Origin: Gigaspora rosea
Lineage: Eukaryota; Glomeromycota; Glomeromycetes; Diversisporales; Gigasporaceae
Direction: 5' to 3'
Assembly: GCA_003550325.1 (NCBI GenBank)
Contig: QKWP01000201.1
Location: forward strand, 284,133-348,132
Length of the DNA: 64,000 nt
The stretch's first letter is position 1, and each line of letters opens with the position of its first letter. The notes under the pieces are model-generated. The model ran no database searches. It was not told the origin of the DNA and worked only from the letters and a program-made list of their open reading frames with translations. Both the position numbers and the translations under genes were made by a program. Shown one piece after another: positions 1 to 10,790 of this stretch.

Positions 1-807
1 CTTAAAAACTCCCAAAGCGAGTCATTATTTTGATGAAAAAAAGAGGGGCAGGCCTTTTTTTTAGAGTTGTTCTGACTATTTTAAACCCACATTTTGCATA
101 GAAAATCGCTATATGTAATAATGATCAATAAACCATGATGATTGAGCAATATCTCGGTTAACAAAAAATTTCATTGAGGAAGCCCGCTTGAGAATCCCTA
201 AATTAAACGAATAAAATAATAAATGCTATAAGCTTGAATAGTGAACTTTAACATGCTGATCGATAAAAGATCTTTATGCCTACCGATTAAATTATCACGA
301 ATAAATAATATAATTAGTATAGTGCGATAGTAAGGATAAAAAAAATATATGAACTTAAATAGTGAATTTTAATTCAATCTATTTTTACACCTACTGAGAA
401 TGATAAATAAGTACTGTAAAAGTTCATATAATACCTTCAATAGACCCAGAGGTTTGTTGTACAGGTATTGGTTTAATAATTGGAGGAAGATAGTAAATAC
501 TGTATAAAGTAAAGTTTATAAACGCAGAACAAAACCAAAAATTACTGGTTGTTCGGGTTGTTAGGTGAACTTCTATATTCAGAATAATTACACTTTGAAG
601 ACCGCTACTTAAAGGGTTGCCATAAGTAGGTGAACTGATTATTTCACCAATTCACTGATTATTTTGCATATAGGTTCTTTCAAGTATAAGCTATGCTCTT
701 ATTAATTTTGGCGGCTTTTGTATTCGTCAATCGATCTTTGTGTTCTGTTTTGTCTTAAATTATATATGATCTACTATTAAATCAATTTTAGGGTATTACA
801 CGGATTA
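1..807. other. AT-rich flank, nothing recognised
   Basis: I see no open frame of useful length, no RNA gene and no clear terminal repeats here. The homology to the two kinase loci further right begins only at about 808, so this stretch is the sequence to which the copy A fragment is joined. Confidence 0.5.
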
Positions 808-878
808 GCAGATATGTATTAGTAACTTCACCAAGTATACTATTGATTCTGTTGAAATTCCTATTGATGAGTACTAAA
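808..878 (+). pseudogene. 3' terminal fragment of a Glomeromycotina-type kinase gene (copy A)
   Basis: These bases match the last codons of the kinase genes ending at 46045 and 58835 (the stretch ending in residues SVEIPI-EY and a TAA stop). One base is missing in the run before the conserved Asp-Ser-Val codons, so the frame of the other copies is not kept. The rest of the gene is absent: upstream of 808 there is no kinase similarity. It is a truncated paralogue, and it is followed by the same 3' flank as the intact-length copies. Confidence 0.7.
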
Positions 879-1853
879 TTTTACTGATTTACGATTAAAC
901 TTATTATTTACCTTATATTTGTATTTAGATAATTAAATTAATTGCTTAACAGTATAAATTTATTTTTAACTACTTAATAAATTTTTTTTTGCTTTAAGTT
1001 ATTATTATTATTTTAATGTATGTGTATTATCTGTCATTTTAAACACCGCCAATTATTAATTAGCACTCATGTCATTCTTCAATTTCTATTGGTCAAGGTC
1101 AATTTTAATTTTTAATATTAATACATAAAATTTATTAATAAAACTTATAATTACATATTAAATTAATATTAGCTAATTATAAAATACAAAAATGTCAAAA
1201 TCGAATAATTCTTTTATAAATAAGCCATGGTTATTAAAAATTACCAATTCTATAATTACTGAACAGTCAATTGTAAGATCAATCTTTAACATATTGTAAA
1301 TTTGAACTTACCGGTAAAACAAAAACATTATGAAACTGGAATATAGTTGCTAGATAAAACCTGGAAGTTTCATGTTAATGAAATTATAAACCTTAAATAA
1401 CAAAATGACAAACTGATAAAATAGCAATACTAAGAAAGATAATGAAATTAATGAAGCTAGTAAATTATCCAAAAAATATATGCCAGTTTTATGCAATAAT
1501 GACATTTTTGATTTGTAATTCATGTTTAGAGATAGTAAAAAAACGTTTAAGATTAAATCTGAATGGTCAAATCTAAATTTAAAAATATACAGATTATATT
1601 CATTACTTTAATAAAAAAAATTTGCTATTCCTATTCATATTAATTTTTTTAAGAATATAATTATTCCAAAATATTTGCCTAATACCATTTTCATGTCCTA
1701 TAAATTTGTGTATAAAATTACAATAATAATTTAAAAAAATTTTGATATCAATTTACTTAAAATAGAGCTTGACTGTTTATCATTTTAGTCTATATTTTCT
1801 TTTTCACTAATAGAATTTTGAGGTCTTGTCTTATTGTTAATTCATTATGTATT

Positions 1854-1931
1854 TCAATAACTTAACTGTTTTTCAGGTGTCATCGAAGCTAATCTTCTAG
1901 CATTATTTCTTGCAGTATTTTGTTCAGACAT
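1854..1931 (-). CDS. Short basic peptide fragment, 25 codons, conserved in copy C
   Basis: On the minus strand an ATG opens a 25-codon frame beginning MSEQNTARNNARRLASMTPE and ending at TGA. It has the look of an Arg-rich N-terminus of a larger protein, not a complete gene. The same 78-bp segment recurs at 59808-59885, where codon 4 has become a stop. No domain can be assigned. It may be the 5' end of a mobile-element gene lost downstream. Confidence 0.3.
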   Translation of the reverse strand: MSEQNTARNNARRLASMTPEKQLSY

Positions 1932-2257
1932 ATAAATTCTTGTGTTTTTTAGTTTATCAAAATTTTAATGTAAAAAAAAAAAAAAATCAATTTGTTGAGC
2001 TATTAATCAGTTTATTAATCAATCTATTAGTCAGTTTTGCTTTTAATATTTATATTAAATGTTTGAATTACTAATTAAAGTTCTACAGGGTTGCAAAAGT
2101 TTATTATTACAGAGGTGGGAGCCATACATTGACAAAATTTCTAAGTGTATAGTTTTAAGGTCTTCTACTCTACTTCTCTCCACTCTAGCACTATTACTTG
2201 ACATGCAAATAACTGCTACATTAGAGAATTTTTTCTTGAAAACAATTACTTATTAAA

Positions 2258-2557
2258 TATAAAAACTCTTGTTTTATAGATCATTTATAATTAGAGATAG
2301 AAAAATTGCATAATAATATCTGCATAATAAAATATAACAAAATTTATTTACACTTAAGCCAAACAAATTTGATTCTCTTCAAATAAAGAAAAAAAAATGA
2401 GAAAAAAAATGCATATAATTTACCTATTTATTATTATCTTTGTAAAGTATTATACTGTATTATTTATTTCTACAATAGCAGATTAATGAAATATTTCTTT
2501 AAATTTTTCTGTTCTAATAAAACAAAGAAAAAAAACTTTAAAAAATAATTAACTTAT
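2258..2557. other. AT-rich spacer
   Basis: Homopolymer-rich sequence with no gene. Its last six bases (2552-2557, ACTTAT) are the left target-site duplication of the element that follows. Confidence 0.5.
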
Positions 2558-4530
2558 TTAGAGATGGGCACCATGCGCATGATGCATGCATGCATGCATG
2601 CATGCACGCATGCATGCACATGGTCTAAGCAAATTAATGCATGCCCATACAAAATTAGTTAAAATAGAATATTTGATAATAAATAACTTTTGATTCACTA
2701 GTTTATTTTTTATAATTTTGCCACCAAAAATAACTGTCTTAGTGTGACTAGTGCTTCTGGGATCAGACCAGACCCAGATTCTAAATTTTACTAATTTCAA
2801 ACTTTAAATTAGACTTAAACTCAATTATGAGTTTGGTCCAGGTCTAATTTGAAGTTAGCAGATTAATCTAAATTTAAATATGTTTATATGTATTTTTTTG
2901 AACTGTTTAAGTTTATTTAGTGCATTAAATTAGAATTAATTAGTAAAATTTTGTGAATTATAAGATTTTATAGAATTTTATTAATAAAATTCTATAAAAT
3001 TTTATAATTCAAAATTTTTATTAATTAATTCTAACTTTATTCACTAAGTAAACTTGTTAAGCTCCTAAAACATATTAAATCGGCAAAGTTGTTCTTATTT
3101 TATATGAATTTTGAGAAAAGATACATAATTTTAGATTTTTTGATCAAAAAGTAAATTTAAACATTTTTCACCAAATTTTAAGTAAAATAAAAACCTATTG
3201 ATTTAATGTATTTTTAGGTGCTGTACACGATTACATAATACATAAAGTTAGAATTGTTTAATAATATTTTGCGAATCATGTAGATTTTGTAGAAATTTAT
3301 TAATAAAATTCTATAAAATCTTATGATTCACAAAATTTTACTAATTAATTATAACTTAATGCAATAAGTAAACTTGTTCAGCATCTAAAAATACATCAAA
3401 TTAGTTGAATAATTTTTATTTTACTTGAAATTTAGAAAATAGATACATAATTTTGGATTTTTGATCAAAAAAGTCAAATTTAAGCATCTTTTCTCCAAAT
3501 TCAAGTAAAATAAAAATAGCTCTGCTGATTTAATGTATTTTAGGTGCTGAATAAGTTTAGTTAGTGCAATATGTTAGAATTAATTAGTGAAATCTTATGA
3601 ATAATAAGATTTTATAGAATTTTATTAATAAAATTCTATAAAATCTTATGATTCGCAAAATTTTACTAATTAATTCTAACATAGTGCAATAAGTAAACTT
3701 ATTTAGCACCTAAAAATACATTAAATTGGCAGAATAATTTTTTATTTTACTTGAAATTTGGAGAAAAGATGCTTAAATTTGACTTTTTTGATCAAAATCC
3801 AAAATTATGCATCTATTCTCTAAATTTCAAGTAAAATAAAAATAATTCAACCGATTTGATGTATTTTTAGATGCTGAACAAGTTTACTTATTGCATTAAG
3901 TTATAATTAATTAGTAAAATTTTGTGAATCATAAATTTTATAGAATTTTATTAATAAATTCTACAAAATCTACATGATTCACAAAATTTTATTAATCAAT
4001 TCTAACTTTATGCATTAAGTAATCGTGTTCAGCACCTAATAATATATTAATTCAGCAGAGTTGTTTTTGTATTACTTAAAATTTGGTGAAAAGATGCTTA
4101 AATTTGACTTTTTGATCAAAAATCTAAAATTATGCATCTTTCTTCCAAATTTCAAGTAACATAAAAACAACTTAACCGATTTAATGTATTTTTAGGTGCT
4201 TAACAAGTTTACTTAGTGAATTAAGTTAGAATTAATTAGTAAAATTTTGTGAATCATAAGATTTTGTAAAATTTTATTAATAAAATTCTAAAAAATCCTA
4301 TGATTCACAAATTTTTACTAATTAATTCTTACTTCATGTACTAAGTAAACCTGTTAAGCATCAAAAAATACATATAAAAATTTTGACTTAGACTAGTCAG
4401 CAGACTTTGGACCAGACACGGACCAGACTCAGATTTGATTAACTATAGTGCATATAATATGCATGCATGCATGCATGCTGCATACCATGAGCATGCATAG
4501 TGTAGAAAGTGCCATTTTGCCCATCTCTAA
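2558..4530. mobile_element. 1973-bp non-autonomous element with TIRs and 6-bp TSD, hairpin-array interior
   Basis: The element starts TTAGAGATGGGCA and ends with its reverse complement. ACTTAT flanks it on both sides (2552-2557 and 4531-4536). Just inside each end lies a TGCA microsatellite (about 2581-2620 and 4461-4480), then short GGWCCAGAC-type motifs, then a large array of alternating palindromes. No transposase frame is present. The superfamily is uncertain. Confidence 0.75.
2895..4375. repeat. Tandem array of alternating hairpins, unit about 320 bp
   Basis: About four and a half units repeat. Each unit has two palindromes: one centred on TTTTATTAATAAAA flanked by ATAAGATTTTATAGAA-type arms, and one centred on TTTTTGATCAAAA flanked by arms containing ACTTGAAATTTGGAGAAAAG-like sequence. 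Junctions carry TTTAGGTGCTGAA / AGCACCTAAAAATACAT. The same array recurs at 26870-28295 inside a different element. Confidence 0.85.
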
Positions 4531-4846
4531 ACTTATTCTTATAGTAAAAAATAAATGTATTATTCACCTATTTTATTAATTGTCTGAAGGAAATTACTGT
4601 AAAGGCAAAAGTAGTTGATGTTTTGTGTCTGCAAATTTTGAATTGTGAATGGTTAGATCAGGTGTAATGTAAAAAATCAACAATCAAAACAATTCAACTG
4701 ATGCTTATTGTTTAGGTCTGCTATAATATAAAAAAAAATCCATTTATATTTGGTTCTTCAGACTCTAAATAGCTTCTATTTTTCTAGTTGATGCTGGAGA
4801 TTATTTTGCTACTGCATTTATATTTAAGATATCACCCAAAATAATA
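4531..4846. other. AT-rich spacer
   Basis: No gene or RNA is visible. It contains GATCAGGTGTAATGT, a motif also present at about 18797 and 31707, suggesting old repeat debris. Confidence 0.4.
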
Positions 4847-5029
4847 CAGTCTAACCTCACAAAACTGATTTTGTCAAAACTGATAACCTGTCAAATCCAA
4901 TAAAAAATTAATCTACCAAGTCTGTTTCTGCTATATTAATCTAATAGTTTATAACTTCAAATCTGATAACCTTTCAATACTAATACAAAACTTGTCCACT
5001 ATGCATACCAGTTTGGGGAGGTTCAACTG
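4847..5029. mobile_element. 183-bp MITE, Tc1/pogo-like ends, TA target site
   Basis: The ends are CAGTCTAACCTC and GAGGTTCAACTG, inverted with one mismatch, and both sides are flanked by TA (4845-4846 and 5030-5031). CAGTY-RAACCTC ends and a TA duplication are typical of Tc1/mariner-pogo elements. There is no coding capacity. Confidence 0.75.
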
Positions 5030-5459
5030 TATATAAATTTCTATAAAAAGCAGTTAATAAAATGAAAACTACAAATTTACTCATTTATTTTCTTTTCAGT
5101 ATTTTTAGAGTTTACATCTTTATTTCTTAATTCTGAAGACTTTATGCGTTCTGGCCCAAATTACAATATGTGTATATCTGAATTTCTTTTTTTGTTTTTT
5201 ACAAAGAGTAATCTATAAAAACCACTAAATCAAATTGGACTTGCCTTATTTATATCTTAATTTTACTATATGTAAAAACTTTGATAGAATAAAATGTGCA
5301 TGATTCAAAATCCTTAATTATGTATGCACATGAAACCTATTTCTATTTGTAATCTTATTATATTGTAAATAGATACAAAATACTATAAATTTCTGGTTTA
5401 AGCTAATTATAAATCAAAAATAAACAAAAATATATCATAATTTATATATAAAGACAATA
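5030..5459. other. AT-rich spacer resembling 16800-17000
   Basis: No gene. The stretch around 5085-5300, including TTTCTTTTCAG and AAAATGTGCATGATTC, is a diverged relative of 16835-16975, so it is dispersed repeat sequence. Confidence 0.45.
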
Positions 5460-5632
5460 CAGTTGACTCTCTTTATACTATGAACTCTGGATATAATAAA
5501 CTAAAAATTCTTGAATTTTATAATAGTTCAGTATAAAAAGAGCTATGTTTTCTTAAGAAAACATAGTAATTTTATATAGCAAACTTTTTTTAATAGCCAG
5601 AACCAACCATTCATCATAGAAAGAGTTAACTA
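5460..5632. mobile_element. 173-bp MITE, Tc1/pogo-like ends, TA target site
   Basis: The left end CAGTTGACTCTCTTTATAC is matched in inverse by the right end, whose reverse complement is TAGTTAACTCTTTCTATG. TA flanks both ends (5458-5459 and 5633-5634). There is an internal palindrome at GTTTTCTTAAGAAAAC. No gene. Confidence 0.7.
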
Positions 5633-5825
5633 TATCCTTTTATTTGACAAGTATTTTTTAAGCATTTGACGATTTATTTTATTAATAATGTATAAAATTA
5701 TATAAAAACATTAATGCCTATATAATAAACTAGAATTTTTATATTTAGTTATTCTTAATACCATAATATTGTTTTATATTTATAGCATATTTAATCGTGT
5801 TGGACTATAATACATATAACCAATA

Positions 5826-6201
5826 TGGGCGGTCAAAAGTAGAAACCAAGAAATTTGGATGATCACGAATTTTGAGATAATTGACAAAACATATTTTGTT
5901 ATACAAAACAAATCTAAAAATAACAATTCCGGATTAAAAACCTGTTTGTTATTCAACTGATTGGCTAATTTTTATAGATCTACTGATGAAATTGTGTGAT
6001 GTTAGATGTTGATCTATTTTTAGATTTTGCCGTTTTACCGTTTAAAAGTTTTTAAATGACTATAACTTCAAAATTTACTAATTAATTATATTTTTGTTAT
6101 TAAATAAAAAAGATTTAGCTTTAAAAAATATATCTGATTAATCTAAAAGCTTACTTTTTAAAAAAAGGTCAAATTCCTTGGTTTCTACTTTTGACCGCCC
6201 A
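5826..6201. mobile_element. 376-bp MITE with about 33-bp TIRs and TA target site
   Basis: TGGGCGGTCAAAAGTAGAAA at the left is matched by its exact inverse at the right, and similarity continues to about 33 bp. TA flanks both ends (5824-5825, 6202-6203). Tc1/mariner-type by target site. Non-coding. Confidence 0.85.
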
Positions 6202-6231
6202 TATGATCTATATGACTAGCCATAGATCATA

Positions 6232-6534
6232 TAGAGCCTTTGTAATAAAAAGGGCTGATACTGCCCAAAAATGAAAATCAGGTTTTTGTTATATTCAGAT
6301 AAATTTTGACATGCACTACATTTTTTAATTATAAGTGGAAATTGATTTGCATTATAAAAAATTAAGATTTTAAAAAAATTTTTTGGGGTTTCATATATCA
6401 TGGGATTACCCGATATAATAGACCAATCAAATCTTAAAAATTTTGATTAACTCGGATTAGTCAGAACAAAACAAATGTGATTTTCTTAAATCATATATAA
6501 ACCAGTATCGGCTTTTTCTACTGCAAAGGCCCTA
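6232..6534. mobile_element. 303-bp MITE, TAGAGCCTTTG ends, TA target site
   Basis: The left end TAGAGCCTTTGTA and the right end reverse complement TAGGGCCTTTGCA form imperfect TIRs of about 30 bp. TA flanks both ends (6230-6231, 6535-6536). The interior is related to the next element (shared AATTTYGACATG and GATTTGCATWATAAAAAAT blocks), so the two are one family. Confidence 0.75.
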
Positions 6535-6557
6535 TATAGTCATTTTGCAAGTATATA

Positions 6558-6895
6558 TGGGGTGCCTCGTATAAAAGGGCCCATTTTGCAATTTTTTTGA
6601 AAAATGAGTTTTTATTAAATTCATATAAATTTCGACATGGTTAACATTGTTCGATTATAAATGAAAGTCGATTTGCATAATAAAAAATGGAGGTAATGTA
6701 AAAGAAAAATTACACGAGTCTGCCAAGGAAAGCACATCACGAGATTAACTGATAGTCACCTGTTATATTTAACCAATCAAAATCGTATAATTTGCTTAAT
6801 TCTGGATCAGTCTGAAAATCAAAACAAATGATTAAACTTAATTATCTCAAAATAAGCTATATGACAAAATGGGCCTTTTAATACGAGACTCCCCA
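6558..6895. mobile_element. 338-bp MITE, TGGGGWGYCTCGTAT ends, TA target site
   Basis: The left end TGGGGTGCCTCGTATAAAAG is matched by the right end reverse complement TGGGGAGTCTCGTATTAAAA. TA flanks both sides (6556-6557, 6896-6897). It shares internal blocks with 6232-6534. Non-coding. Confidence 0.8.
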
Positions 6896-7020
6896 TATGA
6901 TCTATAATATTATATGACCATATGATCTATATGATCAGTTATAGATCATGCAAGTATATGATCTATGAATTTTAGTTATATAGATTACTAGTATTTTCGT
7001 GAAATAATATGCAGGGGTTT

Positions 7021-7838
7021 AGGGGAGCGCCATTTATCACCTGATTTTTTAGGGTAGGGGGGTCTGGCAATTATCAGGTCCTAATAGTAGTCAAGTAGTA
7101 GTCAGGTCCTAATAGTAGATAACTTTTGATTGGCTAAAATTTTTTAAAATTTTTTAAAATTTTAAAAAATTTTTAAAATTTAATATTAAATAAAATTTGA
7201 ACCAATGATCTGTTTTTGATGATTTTACTACCAAAATGTTCGTCTCAATAAGACAATTCCAACAAGCCTAAAATCGTCAAAATCAAATTACTGGATCCCA
7301 AGATCGTTATAAATTTGTATTGCTTTCATTATATTAGTTTTGTATATTAAAAATTATTATTAAAGATCTTATAAACTTTAACACTGAATAATTTGTGAAC
7401 TAGCAATCCGTTTTGGATGATTTTACTACCAAAATGCTCATCTCAGTGAGACGAGCATTTTGGTAGTAAAATCATCTAAACGGATTGCTGGTTCACAAGT
7501 TATTCAATGTTAAAGTTTATAAGATCTTTAATAATAATTTTTAATATATACAAAACTAATATAATTAAAGCAATACAAATTTATAAAGATCTTGGGATCC
7601 AGTGATTAGATTTTGACGATTTTAAGCTCATTGGAATCGTCTCATTGAGATGAACATTTTGGTAGTAAAATCATCCAAAACGGATTAGTGGTTCAAATTT
7701 TATTTAATATTAAAGTTTAAAAATTTTTTAAAATTTTAAAAAATTTTAGCCAATCAGATTGCAGTATTTATGATCAGGTAGGGGGGAGGGGGGTAGCCGC
7801 TTAGTAGCAAAATATCAGCTAATAAATGGCCCTCCCCT
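7021..7838. mobile_element. 818-bp foldback element with near-perfect palindromic core
   Basis: Short outer TIRs AGGGGAGSGCCATTTAT lie at 7021-7037 and 7822-7838. Between about 7125 and 7755 the sequence is a near-perfect inverted repeat centred at 7446, with arms of about 310-320 bp and almost no loop. Each arm carries GATTTTACTACCAAAATG twice. No transposase is present and I found no convincing TSD. Confidence 0.85.
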
Positions 7839-8071
7839 TACTTGTGCATTACTATACTCATAATCTGCTATATAACTATTGCGACATTTTTGATTGTCCG
7901 CATGATTGTCACATCTGTATCTAATGCGACATTCTGATCATATATAAGATATTATTATTCCTAATTAATGCAGTAAATGCTAGTAAATATCATAAAGGTA
8001 GTTTTTTACAGAAAGGTATTCAGGTCGGGTATTGTTAGATCTAGGTCAGCATTTAGACCTAGTTTTATTAA
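7839..8071. other. Spacer
   Basis: No gene seen. It lies between the foldback element and the left target duplication of the hAT element. Confidence 0.4.
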
Positions 8072-8773
8072 TATACTAGTAGAGGTCTGATCCATTGAAT
8101 AATTATTCGGATATTCAATGAAATATTCGAATGTTCGGATACATGATTATTTCACCAAATCAAATATCAAATTTATTTATTATTCACCAATTAATTCAAT
8201 GAATATTCAGTGATATTTGGTGATACAAGTTAATAAAATTAAATAACTTAAGAAATAACAATGAAGCTTTAATTAAATATTTTTATTTTAGAGTTTAATA
8301 TATAATAGGTTATTTAAATAGGTTTAAAAATGAATACTTAATATTCTAACTTCCGCACCTGCTGTAAAAAATGTACAGAAAATATTAAGATCTATTGTAA
8401 TACCCAAAGTTATTGATATATAATCGTTTTAGTGTATTTAAAATAAATAAGAATTTTTCAAATGATTTGTATAAATACAGTAGTTGAACTAGCCTGAAAA
8501 AGAATTAATCCAACAACTAGTAATATAGGAAATATTTAAATCACCTTATTGAGAACATATAAAGTATTCAAAGAACTGTCAAATTAAATAAAAAAAGGAT
8601 ACTACGGATAGATTCGATTAATGTAGATCTTTACTTAGAATTTAGATAGTATCACATTAAATACATTGTGGCAATTTCTCAATAAAATTGTAATCGCTAT
8701 AGCAAAAAAAAATGTGAATAAGTTATAATAAATAAGCAGTTTAGTTACTAATAATACAAATTGATAAAAAAAA

Positions 8774-9049
8774 TTATGCACCTTTATCTCTGAAATATTT
8801 AGTAGCAATAGCAAAGGTATTGATTTGTTCTATATAATCAGAAAATTTGCTTTTATTTGTGATATTCAGATTATGCATACTTAGATTACTAGGCCAGAAT
8901 CTTACGCCCATAAACATAAAGTGCCAACTCATGTCTAACACTTTCATACCTGCATCACAAAAATATCTGACATAAGTCAAGTCTTTGCCTGTGCCTTTTG
9001 TGAAGCATGGATACGTGCTAGAGCTGCAGGCTCTATTGATTCTGTACAT
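8774..9049 (-). CDS. Uncharacterised 91-codon open frame inside the hAT element
   Basis: The frame translates to a mixed-composition protein (beginning MYRINRACSS, with a Trp-containing middle) rather than the low-complexity product typical of this DNA. The same frame stays open upstream of the ATG to about 9125 on the minus strand. No family is recognised. It lies between the left end of the hAT element and the transposase, so it might be a second gene or exon of the element, or a captured fragment. It could equally be chance. Confidence 0.25.
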   Translation of the reverse strand: MYRINRACSSSTYPCFTKGTGKDLTYVRYFCDAGMKVLDMSWHFMFMGVRFWPSNLSMHNLNITNKSKFSDYIEQINTFAIATKYFRDKGA

Positions 9050-10020
9050 AATTGAATATTTGATAAAAAAAACAAAATATGCTAATTTTGCACCTTCTTT
9101 ATGACACGTGACCTTTTCTTTGTACCAGATCTTGAATCATTTAAACCAAATAAGTAAAGTAATGAAATTCATAGTCGCATCCCATTCTCTGAACATAAAA
9201 AAATTAATAATAACAAAATGAGCAAAGCTGCTTTAAAGGCTGTGCAATTAAATATAAAAATCTTACCAAATTCTAAGAAGCCTTCGGATTTATACTAAAA
9301 AGAAATTAGAAGAATAATTAGTATAAGAAATCATATTTAATTATATTCAAATATTAGCTGGTACAAATCAAGACTATCAAAAAAAAATAGATGATTTCTT
9401 CTTTCTTTTATAGCTTCTTTTTTGTTCTCTTCATTGAAAATTCGTATAATAGAAAGATTTGATAGAATATAATAGAATAGATTAGATAGAATGTAATCAA
9501 ATTTTTTGTAAAATTATAAAAGGAAGAAAAAATTGAATCAATAAAATCATCGAATTCAAGTTAGCAATAACTTGAAGAAAGCCCTTAGTACCTTTAAAAT
9601 ATTTAAAGTTTTATAAAATTTTGTGCATTTTTGTCTTAATTAATTGTTGTAATTTTGACCATTCTTGCCCAATTCCTAAAATTTTTGCCATTAACAATGC
9701 TATCATAAAATAGGTATGTTTTTTATACAATAATAATAGATAATAGTTATCATTGGCCCAATCATACCTTACAATTAGAACCAAATAACAAATTAATTTT
9801 CTAAAGATAATAATACCCATCCTTTGAGTTATACTACTTTTTTAGTTAACATAATTAAAGCAATAATTATTGTAAATACATATGTTAAATCCTGTATTTC
9901 ATTATTTATTGAAAACTTCAGTTTAATATATATGTGATAGCAGATGATGGTTTACAGTCCTCTTTGCCAGTTCAGTCATTCAATAAACTACATACTGACT
10001 GACCTAAAACCCCAGTATTA
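9050..10020. other. Left internal non-coding part of the hAT element
   Basis: No supported gene. A 69-codon minus-strand open frame (9611-9820) is rich in Ile, Leu and Tyr and resembles nothing I know. Confidence 0.4.
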
Positions 10021-10334
10021 GAAAATACATCAAGTGAAGAAAGCAACAATGAAATTTTTGAAAACCAACGTATAAAAAAACAAAATTGAGCCATAAAGGT
10101 GGATCAAAAAAATGAAGCTGGGTATGGAATTATTTCGAATCAGAAAAAGTAATTGAAACTTCAGAAGGTTCTAAAAATATCAAGATTGAAATTACATACG
10201 GTATTTGTCAAGTAACAAATGATTCAGGAACAAAATGTAGTGCACATTAAAGATATTAGGTGGATCAACCTCAAATTTAATATCACATTTGATGAACACC
10301 CGTGGTATTACACCAAATGGACCTAAATTACATG

Positions 10335-10790
10335 ATGATGTATAAATTATTTTTTTAATATAGCAATTATAGTCTACTCTTTCTAAATCAAACTTAGATA
10401 AAATAAGTATTAATTTTGTCTAAACTGAACTTTAAATTTTATTATAAAGTCAGTTTAAACACTATGATGCTTTTTAAAATAAATTGTTATACTTCAAATT
10501 GGAATTTTCTCAATTCAGAATCAGGATAGTTCTAGATAAGAATTTATTTTTATTAAATTCTACTATCAAAATTTGCATCTGATTCTGAATTAGAACAATT
10601 CCTATCTAGGTACAACAAATTCTTTTTTATTTTTTTAATAAGCCTAAGGGTTTGGTCCAAAAAGATTGACTATATTAGTTTTTGTAAAAATTATTAATAA
10701 TAAAATTTTCTTATCTAACCCAAGCAAATCAAAATTGATTTTTTTGCAAAATCCAGTTCTCATCCACATACTAAATCGAAAAACAATAAA
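10335..10790. other. Intron-like or inserted segment within the hAT transposase
   Basis: Transposase similarity breaks between the BED finger and the core. The gap contains an imperfect inverted repeat, CAATTCAGAATCAGG near 10510 against its inverse near 10580. It may be a large intron or a small decayed insertion. Confidence 0.4.

Larger units (their letters stand above)
808..2257. repeat. Duplicated kinase 3' flank, copy A
   Basis: This segment aligns almost end to end with 58780-60204 (copy C), and its first half also with 45990-46805 (copy B). Similarity stops at the shared TTATTAAA (about 2257 and 60204). It contains no convincing long gene; the 65-residue open frame at 2059-2256 overlaps a conserved but frame-poor part and is not called as a gene. 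Confidence 0.8.

Noticed and set aside
2558..2800. 80-codon minus-strand open frame with ACMRACMHAC repeat
   Set aside because: Product of the TGCA microsatellite and the element terminus.
2895..4375. CRISPR-like array
   Set aside because: Units are long palindromes without unique spacers, inside a eukaryotic transposable element.
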